From assembly GCA_017745135.1 (NCBI GenBank), contig JAGIAB010000096.1, positions 1 through 9,353 of the forward strand: a DNA stretch of 9,353 bases, in the 5' to 3' direction. The notes below the pieces were generated by a model. It was not told where the DNA came from and did not search any database. It saw nothing but the letters and a program-made list of their open reading frames with translations. A program made the position numbers and the translations under genes. This DNA comes from Flavisolibacter sp. (GTDB lineage: Bacteria; Bacteroidota; Bacteroidia; Chitinophagales; Chitinophagaceae). Each line of letters opens with the position of its first letter. Position 1 is the first letter of the stretch. Below are positions 1 through 5,831 of the stretch, in pieces.

Positions 1-503
1 CAGGTAAGACAACTTACCTGCGTTACCTGGTGGGAAGACTGAAGAAGAGAGTTCTTTTTCTTTCGCCAAATGTTGCAGGGAATTTAATGGATCCTGATTT
101 TATTGATCTGCTGATTGATAATCCGAATACAGTTGTGATCATAGAAGATGCAGAAAACATTATCATGGATCGGAGAACATCGGGAAGTTCATCAGTATCG
201 AACCTTTTGAATATTTCGGATGGTTTGCTGGCTGACTTTTTGAATGTACAACTCATCTGCACATTCAATAGCTCATTGACGCTGGTTGATAATGCATTGA
301 TGCGAAAGGGCAGGTTAATAGCAAAGTATGAGTTTGGTAAATTATCAGTCGATAAGGCACAACGACTAAGCAATCATCTGGGATTTAAAAAAAACATTGA
401 TAAACCAATGACGCTTGCAGAGATCAGTAATCAAAACGATAAAACGTTTGAAAGCAAGCAAGTGGAGATTATTGGTTTTAAAAGAACAGTATTGGAAAAT
501 TAA
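1..503 (+). CDS. AAA-family ATPase, C-terminal part (5' end outside window)
   Basis: The reading frame is open from position 3 (GGT AAG ACA ACT = GKTT), so the likely Met codon at 30 is not the start and the gene begins upstream. GKTTYLRYL is the end of a Walker A loop; the two bases before it (CA) fit a Ser, Thr or Ala codon, as in GxxG[STA]GKTT. Downstream are a Walker B (VVIIEDAEN, Asp-rich end at about 130-155), a conserved SNLLNISDGLL helix, a sensor-1-like strand ending in Asn (LICTFN) and an Arg-containing MRKGRLIAKYEF stretch like the arginine-finger/sensor region of Bcs1-like AAA proteins. It is probably a cytosolic ATPase that remodels a protein or nucleic-acid partner; the substrate cannot be told. 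It ends with TAA at 501-503, about 50 nt before rtcB on the same strand. I recognise the family, not a named gene. Confidence 0.82.
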   Translation, partial: GKTTYLRYLVGRLKKRVLFLSPNVAGNLMDPDFIDLLIDNPNTVVIIEDAENIIMDRRTSGSSSVSNLLNISDGLLADFLNVQLICTFNSSLTLVDNALMRKGRLIAKYEFGKLSVDKAQRLSNHLGFKKNIDKPMTLAEISNQNDKTFESKQVEIIGFKRTVLEN

Positions 504-508
504 TATCA

Positions 509-539
509 AACCGCTGCGTGCACAGTGTTCGCAGCGGTT
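509..539 (+). terminator. Perfect 10-bp stem-loop between AAA ATPase and rtcB
   Basis: AACCGCTGCG (509-518) pairs perfectly with CGCAGCGGTT (530-539) around an 11-nt loop. It starts 6 nt after the ATPase stop codon. The downstream tract (cataaaaataattt) is AT-rich but not a clean T-run, so this may be a weak or partial terminator or an mRNA-stabilising hairpin rather than a strong stop. It ends 14 nt before the rtcB start codon, so it could also affect rtcB translation. Confidence 0.5.
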
Positions 540-553
540 CATAAAAATAATTT

Positions 554-2005
554 ATGGCAAAGTTGAAACTAACAGGAAAGCAATTGCGTTCCATCGGTTA
601 TCCTGAAGGACCGGTGATCTCGATTGCTATGAACATCATGGAAAAGAATTTTAAACATCTGCCCCAGGCAGAGGCATTGGAAATATTGGGCAGCATTTTG
701 CAAAGTCCCAATCAATATGCGCAGGATGGAGTGTTGGGAAAAATTGCAGAAGCCTTGTTGCCTAAACCCAAACCGGAAGGTGCAGAGATCTCGTTGAACC
801 AAAACGGGATCCAGTTCAATGTTTTTGGAAGCGAAGGCATTGAACAAGGTGCCTTGCATCAGATGTACACAGCAGCCAAGTTACCAATTGCCGTTGCCGG
901 TGCTTTAATGCCCGATGCGCATGCCGGTTATGGTTTACCTATTGGCGGTGTGCTGGCAACTGAAAACGCAGTAATACCTTATGGTGTTGGTGTGGACATT
1001 GGTTGCAGAATGTGTCTTTCTGTTTTTGATATTGATCCGAAAGAGTTGACACAAAGGGAAAATTATTTCGCAAGAGAATTGAATGAAGCTACCCTTTTTG
1101 GTAGTGGCGGAATGTTTAACAAACCTGCCGACCATGAAGTGATGTACAGAAAGGAATTTGATGAACTGGGTCTGCTGAAAGGTTTGCAGGGAAGAGCCTG
1201 GAAGCAATTAGGTTCGTCTGGTTCGGGAAATCATTTTGTGGAATTTGGTGTAGTGGAAATTGCGGAGAAAGATGAAGTGTTGGGTATCGAAGCAGGGAAG
1301 TACCTGGGATTGTTGTCACACTCCGGCTCAAGAGCATTGGGAGCCAACATTGCCAACCATTTCACGAAGATTGCGAAAGAAAAAAGAAGATTGCCAGGTG
1401 AGGCAAGCAATCTTGCCTGGTTAAGATTAGACGAACAGGAAGGACATGAATACTGGATGGCTATGAATTTGGCAGGTGATTATGCATCGGCATGTCATCA
1501 CATCATCCACTAAAAAATTGCAAAGCAATTGGGAAGGCAACCATTGAAGATGGTAGAGAACCATCACAATTTTGCCTGGAAGGAAATGCATGATGGTAAA
1601 GAGGTAATCGTTCATAGAAAAGGTGCAACACCTGCTGATAAAAATGTTCTGGGAATTATTCCCGGCTCTATGACAGCCCCGGGTTTTATTGTGAAAGGAT
1701 TGGGCGAAGAAGCTTCTGTGAATTCTGCATCGCATGGTGCCGGAAGAAAGATGAGCAGAACATCAGCGATCAAGTCCATCACTCATTCTCAGCTTAATGA
1801 AGTTTTGGTAAAATATGGTGTTAAGTTATTAGGTGGTGGACTGGATGAAGCACCTTTTGCTTACAAGGATATTCATGAAGTGATGAAGGCGCAAAAGCAT
1901 TTGGTGGAAACAGTAGGGTTATTTTATCCGAAGATCGTGAAGATGGACGGTGCACAACCAAAGCAATGGAAGAAGAAAAAAACAGATGAAATTGTAGGAG
2001 AATGA
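554..2005 (+). pseudogene. rtcB: RtcB-type RNA-splicing ligase, interrupted by one in-frame TAA
   Basis: RtcB joins RNA 2',3'-cyclic phosphate or 3'-phosphate ends to 5'-OH ends using GTP and Mn2+, in tRNA splicing or RNA repair. The gene reads as one frame of 483 codons plus the stop, the usual length for bacteroidotal RtcB, but codon 320 (1511-1513) is TAA. The sequence around it (HHIIH, stop, KIAKQLG) continues the family alignment without shift, so a single sense codon, most simply AAA for Lys, has become TAA. Metal-site residues before the stop are D148 and C151 (DIGCRM), H227 (GSGNHF) and H256 (SHSGSR). Those after it are H337/H338 (NHHNF) and the guanylylated His in SHGAGRK (H394). The 319-residue front half thus lacks the nucleophile. 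A TTG at 1529 could restart only a 158-aa fragment without the first metal ligands. No other lesion is visible, so decay is very recent, or the stop is read through or is a base-call error. Confidence 0.9.
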
Positions 2006-2018
2006 TCAATGCTCACTG

Positions 2019-2072
2019 CCTTAGCCCAGGAGAATTTGTTTTGGCCACCTGGGTTTAGGTAACAGTTTTTTT
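2019..2072 (+). terminator. Probable rho-independent terminator after rtcB
   Basis: CCTTAGCCCAGG (2019-2030) pairs with CCTGGGTTTAGG (2048-2059), giving a 12-position stem with one T-T mismatch and one G-T wobble and a 17-nt loop. A run of seven T (2066-2072) follows after a short gap. Starting 13 nt beyond the rtcB stop and before purU, it fits a transcription stop that separates the two genes, although the gap before the T-run is longer than ideal. Confidence 0.55.
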
Positions 2073-2107
2073 GGATAGCATCTTTTTAATTATGAAAATT
2101 GCGGTCC

Positions 2108-2935
2108 ATGATCATTCTTATTCAATGTAGCGACCGGGTTGGATTGGTAGCGGCCATTTCCGGGCTATTATCCAAAAAGGGCATCAACATTGTTTCCATG
2201 CGTGAATATGTTGATGTTGAAGCCAATTGTTTTTTTAATCGTGTGGTATGCGAGCAATATCACGATCCCCAAATTTTGATCAGTGAACTGAGTTCTATTC
2301 TTCCGGAAGATGCCCGTGTCAACATAAACACCGAGCCACAAAAGAAAATTATTGTTCTCGTTACCAAAGAATATCATTGTCTGAGTGATATCCTGGTAAG
2401 AAACCATTTTAAGACTTTGGGCGCCGGCGTGCAGGCTGTCATTGGCAATCATGCGGTGTTAAAAGATATTTGCGACCGGTTTGGAATACCTTTCTACCTG
2501 GTTAGCCATGAAAATAAGAGCAGGGAAGACTTTGAATTGCAGTTGCAGACAGCAATCAATAAGCATTCTTACGATTACATAGTACTGGCGAAATTCATGC
2601 GCATACTTTCACCGGCCTTTGTAGAGTCCTTTCCCATGCACATTGTCAATATTCACCATTCATTTCTGCCTGCATTTGTCGGGGCTAGCCCCTATAGACA
2701 AGCCTACAAAAGGGGCGTCAAAATAATTGGAGCAACGGCTCATTTTGTTACCAACCAACTTGATGAAGGGCCGATCATTGAACAGCAAGTCATACAGGTT
2801 GATCATACGTATACTGCCGCTGATATGATGAGAGCAGGAAAAGAAATTGAAAAAGCAGTATTGGCTAAGGCGTTAAAATTGATTGTTGAGGATCGTGTTT
2901 TCGTTTACAATAATAAAACCATTGTCTTTAGTTAG
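2108..2935 (+). CDS. purU: Formyltetrahydrofolate deformylase
   Basis: PurU hydrolyses 10-formyl-tetrahydrofolate to formate and tetrahydrofolate in the cytoplasm, balancing one-carbon pools and feeding formate to purine synthesis. The N-terminal 80 or so residues form an ACT regulatory domain (MIILIQCSDRVGLVAAIS, glycine/methionine-sensing type), followed by a formyltransferase-fold catalytic domain from about residue 85. The catalytic triad of this fold is visible: N181 and H183 in NIHHSFLPAF, and D219 in LDEGPII. The length of 275 aa is close to the roughly 280 aa of the E. coli enzyme. I chose ATG at 2108; the frame is open to a TTG at 2099, which would add three residues (MRS), but family members begin at the ACT strand as here. 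No Shine-Dalgarno site is evident. It is probably a single-gene unit, isolated by a terminator upstream and a convergent gene downstream. Confidence 0.95.
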   Translation: MIILIQCSDRVGLVAAISGLLSKKGINIVSMREYVDVEANCFFNRVVCEQYHDPQILISELSSILPEDARVNINTEPQKKIIVLVTKEYHCLSDILVRNHFKTLGAGVQAVIGNHAVLKDICDRFGIPFYLVSHENKSREDFELQLQTAINKHSYDYIVLAKFMRILSPAFVESFPMHIVNIHHSFLPAFVGASPYRQAYKRGVKIIGATAHFVTNQLDEGPIIEQQVIQVDHTYTAADMMRAGKEIEKAVLAKALKLIVEDRVFVYNNKTIVFS

Positions 2936-2948
2936 AACAAAAGTGTAA

Positions 2949-2993
2949 AGAGGCAATAGTTGCTTTCTTGTAATTGATTGCAAAGAGCAATTG
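2949..2993. terminator. Two small hairpins in the convergent gap, possible bidirectional terminator
   Basis: Between the converging purU and DUF5009 genes lie two short inverted repeats: AGGCAA/TTGCTT around TAG (about 2951-2965, with a G-T wobble) and ATTGC/GCAAT around AAAGA (2977-2991, extendable by G-T pairs). T-rich DNA (ctttcttg) follows the first. The position suits termination of both genes, but the stems are short, so the call is weak. Confidence 0.3.
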
Positions 2994-3009
2994 TTTAGTT
3001 GTGGGATCT

Positions 3010-4314
3010 TTAAACTTTGATATAGATCTTCTTTCTATCCAGCCAGTAACAAATCGCCCACATAAAAGCAATTACCGTCAATGCAAATAGCAGCGAACCA
3101 ATTCTTGGATCACCGGGGATCAATTTATATCCTCTTTCATAAATAAAATTCCAGGGGCTTAAGTAAACCGGCTCACCTTTACCATTCAATCCATTGGGAA
3201 TACGGATGAGTCGAAGCCCTCTGGGCAAAAACGCACTCAAAGCAAACACAAACAATGCATTCTTTCCAAATACATCAAAAAAATGGGTCAGCCAGTTGCG
3301 GATTCCTTTTACTTCAATGGCATAAACAAGTGTAGATAAAATGGCGATGGCCATTCCTGTGGTCAATACAACATAAGAGCTTGTCCATATTCTTTTATTT
3401 ACCGGAAAACTCAGGTCCCAAACATAGCCGGCTACCATAAAACCAACTGCAGCAACAAATAAAACTGTTAGGGTTTGATAGATCTCAAATCCTTTTACTG
3501 CATTGTCCTGCATTTGCTGGATGTGTTTGCCTCTTTTTCTAAGGTAATCGCCAACCAAAAAGCCGAAGATCACATTTACAATAGCAGGAATAGTGCTCAT
3601 TAAACCTTCCGGATCAAATGGACGAACCACGCCATTCATGGTGTAGGGTTCTCCTGAATACATATGCGGCCACGTAAGAATCTTTTCATCAATAGCATTT
3701 CCAAAAAATCCCGCTTTGCTGTAAGGGTCAACAGGGTCGCCGAGTGTATATACCAACAACCAATAAAGGAGTAGCAAAATGAGGCCTGCTAAAAAAGCAC
3801 CTCTCACTTTTAAATAATAAACAATTACCGATCCGAAGAAATAACAGATAGCTATTCGTTGTAACACACCCAATACTCTTATGCCGGCGATTTTTCCCTC
3901 ACTGTTTACCCATGTCCATCCCACTCCTGCCAAATGATCACCTTGCCAGCGAACAAACGGCCACCAGTTCAAAAACAATCCAATAGCATAAATGAGCAAG
4001 GTGCGGCGAATGATCTTCTTCCAGAAATACGCTGCACCCCTTTCTTCAAACCGAGGCATCACAAATGCAAGCGCATTACCTACGGCAAACAAAAAGAAAG
4101 GAAAAACTAAGTCAGTCGGAGTAAGTCCATGCCATTCAGCATGTTCAAGAGGGCCATAGATATGCGACCAGGAGCCGGGGTTGTTTACCAAGATCATCAG
4201 GCAAACGGTAGCGCCTCTGAAAACATCCAAGGAATAATATCTCTGGTTCAAGAAGCAAGATTTACAATAAATGTACTGCTTTGCCTTTGATTCACTAAAG
4301 AGTTCAGGACTCAC
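3010..4314 (-). CDS. DUF5009 / HGSNAT-like membrane acyltransferase (COG4299)
   Basis: This is a multi-pass inner-membrane protein with roughly ten hydrophobic segments over 434 aa. The N-terminal signature RYYSLDVFRGATVCLMILVN and the stretch HAEWHGLTPTDLVFPFF (residues 58-74) are typical of the family that includes human heparan-alpha-glucosaminide N-acetyltransferase and bacterial NagX-like proteins, which are thought to move acyl groups across the membrane onto amino sugars. His58 lies where, from memory, the human enzyme has its proposed acetyl-carrier histidine. The substrate here is unknown. The frame opens after a TAA and the longest start is GTG at 4314; the first 21 residues are unlike the family, so TTG at 4251-4249, giving MNQRYYSLDVFRG, is at least as likely and would make 413 aa. 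The gene is convergent with purU and divergent from the polysaccharide operon. A role in modifying surface sugars is only a suggestion from that position. Confidence 0.85.
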   Translation of the reverse strand: MSPELFSESKAKQYIYCKSCFLNQRYYSLDVFRGATVCLMILVNNPGSWSHIYGPLEHAEWHGLTPTDLVFPFFLFAVGNALAFVMPRFEERGAAYFWKKIIRRTLLIYAIGLFLNWWPFVRWQGDHLAGVGWTWVNSEGKIAGIRVLGVLQRIAICYFFGSVIVYYLKVRGAFLAGLILLLLYWLLVYTLGDPVDPYSKAGFFGNAIDEKILTWPHMYSGEPYTMNGVVRPFDPEGLMSTIPAIVNVIFGFLVGDYLRKRGKHIQQMQDNAVKGFEIYQTLTVLFVAAVGFMVAGYVWDLSFPVNKRIWTSSYVVLTTGMAIAILSTLVYAIEVKGIRNWLTHFFDVFGKNALFVFALSAFLPRGLRLIRIPNGLNGKGEPVYLSPWNFIYERGYKLIPGDPRIGSLLFALTVIAFMWAICYWLDRKKIYIKV

Positions 4315-4396
4315 CCGCCAAATGGCTAAGGATTTCCTTTAAGCTATACAAAAAAGGTATCAGAATAACTAATTCAAAATCCGTATTTTTTAGACA

Positions 4397-4427
4397 TTTG
4401 TCAGTCACAGTTCAAAAGTTATATTTG
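4397..4427 (+). promoter_or_regulatory. Bacteroidota-type promoter of the polysaccharide operon
   Basis: TTTG at 4397-4400 (-33 element), a 19-nt spacer, then TATATTTG at 4420-4427, which matches the TAnnTTTG -7 consensus of the Bacteroidota primary sigma factor exactly. The implied transcription start is near 4432-4436, about 100 nt upstream of the UpxY-like gene. It lies in the 222-nt gap between divergent genes. Confidence 0.72.
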
Positions 4428-4438
4428 CACGGCTTCTT

Positions 4439-4546
4439 ATGTCTGAGTCAAAAAGGATTGTGACTGAGGTGGCGAAGCTATGGGTAAGCGAAATTGGGAT
4501 TGAGGTTAAATCATCAGGAAGTTTAAGCAGTAGGTTATGTCGTTAA
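4439..4546 (+). CDS. Possible 35-aa leader ORF overlapping the upxY start
   Basis: An ATG at 4439 opens 35 codons ending with TAA at 4544-4546, beginning MSESKRIVTEVAKLW and ending in a Ser/Arg-rich tail (GSLSSRLCR). It starts within a few nucleotides of the predicted transcription start and runs through almost the whole leader, and its stop overlaps the first 10 nt of the UpxY-like gene in another frame. That is a layout in which translation of a leader can couple to or control the next gene. I recognise no homology, and a chance ORF of this size is quite possible in a leader this short. It is also possible that the region works only as RNA: AGTCA (4446-4450) and TGACT (4461-4465) could form a small stem. 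Confidence 0.28.
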   Translation: MSESKRIVTEVAKLWVSEIGIEVKSSGSLSSRLCR

Positions 4547-5046
4547 AATGGTATGCTGTTTATACAAAGCCAAGATGGGAAAAGAAAGTACATACTTTGC
4601 TTTTGCAAAAAGGTATCGAGTCCTATTGTCCTTTAAACAAAGTGCGGCGCAAATGGAGCGACCGCATTAAAACAGTGGAAGAACCGCTTTTTAAATCCTA
4701 CGTGTTTGTAAAAATTAATGATGAGGATCGCACTGCTGTCCGCATGACCAATGGTGTAGTGAATTTTGTTTATTGGAATGGCAAGCCGGCAATCATTAAG
4801 GACAAAGAAATTCAAACGATCAAACGTTTTCTTGATGAATATGAAACTGTGGAAGTGGTAAAAATGGAAATAACTGAAGGTGACAGAGTGCAAGTGATGG
4901 CGGGTCCCATGATGGATAAAGAAGGAAAAGTTTTGGAAGTAAAGAATAAAACAGCAAAAGTATGTATTGATAGCTTGGGTTATATGCTTATTGCTTATAT
5001 TGATAAATCTAAGCTCATCACTGTTCAAAAGACAAACCACCGTTAA
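4537..5046 (+). CDS. UpxY-family NusG-like transcription antiterminator
   Basis: This is a NusG paralogue of the type that opens capsule and exopolysaccharide operons in Bacteroidota (UpxY of Bacteroides, RfaH-like in role). Such proteins bind elongating RNA polymerase and let it pass early pause or termination sites in their own operon. The NGN domain occupies about residues 3-100 (start KWYAVYTKPRWEKKV, then GIESYCPL and the PLFKSYVFVKI strand). A KOW motif lies at about 114-140 (EGDRVQVMAGPMMDKEGKV). At 169 aa it is the usual size. ATG 4537 is the first possible start because an in-frame TAG ends two codons before it at 4531. Its stop overlaps the ATG of the export gene by one base (TAATG at 5044-5048), indicating translational coupling. 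The leader of about 100 nt between promoter and gene is where its target would be expected. The specific Upx letter cannot be assigned. Confidence 0.9.
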   Translation: MSLKWYAVYTKPRWEKKVHTLLLQKGIESYCPLNKVRRKWSDRIKTVEEPLFKSYVFVKINDEDRTAVRMTNGVVNFVYWNGKPAIIKDKEIQTIKRFLDEYETVEVVKMEITEGDRVQVMAGPMMDKEGKVLEVKNKTAKVCIDSLGYMLIAYIDKSKLITVQKTNHR

Positions 5047-5819
5047 TGAAATCCATCCTGCTTTGTTTGTCAGCTTTAATTCTTTTGGTCTCTTCATGCA
5101 CTACTCAAAAAACGGCTACCAACATCAACTATCTTGAAAATGCAAAAGATACTTCAGTGGTGGTGAATCTTCAACCGCCGGTAGTTCAAAAAGGCGACTT
5201 GCTTTCTATAAAGGTTTTTAGCAGCGCTAATGGCATTAAGCCGGAAGCGGATGCTCCATATAATTTACAGGAAACCAGCACAGCGGCCGGTAGCAATAGT
5301 GCTACTGCGGGCTTTATGGTAAATATGGAGGGAAATATTGAATATCCACAATTGGGGCCCCTGCATGTAGAAGGCTTAACACGGGAAGAGCTGGCAGACC
5401 TGATCAAAACCAAATTGCAGGGGCAATTAACACAACCATCGGTGATTGTCCGTTTCCTGAATTTTAAAATTTCAGTTTTGGGTGAGGTAAAATCCCCCGG
5501 CACATTTACACTTCCCACCGAAAGAGTAACAATTTTAGAAGCCATTGGATTATCGGGGGATGTAACCGATTTTGGAAGGAAAAATAATGTGATGGTGGTA
5601 AGGGAAAATAATGGGCAAATTGAAAAAGGTATTGTTGATCTTACTTCTTCAACCATGTTTGCCTCACCTTATTACCGGTTACAACAGAATGATGTAGTTT
5701 TCGTTGAATCCAACGGAAAAAGATTGCAACAACAGCAAAGGCAGGAAACAGCGCAGCAGATTGGTCTTGGTATCAGCATAATTACTGCCATTGCACTTAT
5801 TCTCAACTTCATTAAATAA
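5046..5819 (+). CDS. Wza-like polysaccharide export lipoprotein
   Basis: This is an outer-membrane polysaccharide exporter component of the Wza/BexD group. A lipoprotein signal peptide (MKSILLCLSALILLVSSC) ends in the lipobox VSSC, making Cys18 the lipidated residue. A Poly_export domain starts near residue 46 (VVQKGDLLSIKVFSS) and includes GFMVNMEGNIEYPQLGPL, where polymer-export proteins carry a conserved G-x-I-x-x-P-x-x-G pattern. One SLBB domain follows at about 140-190 (ISVLGEVKSPGTFTLP). The C-terminus has a glutamine/arginine-rich stretch (KRLQQQQRQ) and then a hydrophobic segment (GLGISIITAIALILNFI, about 240-256), which fits a terminal transmembrane helix like the one that forms the Wza pore, although E. 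coli Wza is longer with more domains. At 257 aa it matches the short bacteroidotal form. It is coupled to the upstream gene by a 1-nt overlap and followed 12 nt later by the kinase. Confidence 0.92.
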   Translation: MKSILLCLSALILLVSSCTTQKTATNINYLENAKDTSVVVNLQPPVVQKGDLLSIKVFSSANGIKPEADAPYNLQETSTAAGSNSATAGFMVNMEGNIEYPQLGPLHVEGLTREELADLIKTKLQGQLTQPSVIVRFLNFKISVLGEVKSPGTFTLPTERVTILEAIGLSGDVTDFGRKNNVMVVRENNGQIEKGIVDLTSSTMFASPYYRLQQNDVVFVESNGKRLQQQQRQETAQQIGLGISIITAIALILNFIK

Positions 5820-5831
5820 CAAACTACCTCG

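Noticed and set aside
1529..2005. A separate 158-aa gene starting at TTG 1529
   Set aside because: It is in the same frame as the front half of rtcB and continues its alignment; it lacks the metal ligands of the first half, so it is the back of the interrupted gene rather than a gene of its own.
2092..2130. ATG at 2092 as the purU start
   Set aside because: It is in a different frame and stops after 12 codons; purU reads from 2108 (or TTG 2099).
4321..4400. Minus-strand promoter for the DUF5009 gene
   Set aside because: The best candidate, TACCTTTT, is off consensus and has only about 15 nt to an upstream TTTG; not good enough to annotate.
4633..5097. 154-aa minus-strand ORF
   Set aside because: Lies entirely opposite the UpxY-like and Wza-like genes; composition (Phe, His, Asn rich) is that of an antisense shadow.
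5186..5656. 156-aa minus-strand ORF
   Set aside because: Antisense to the Wza-like gene, with no recognisable domain.
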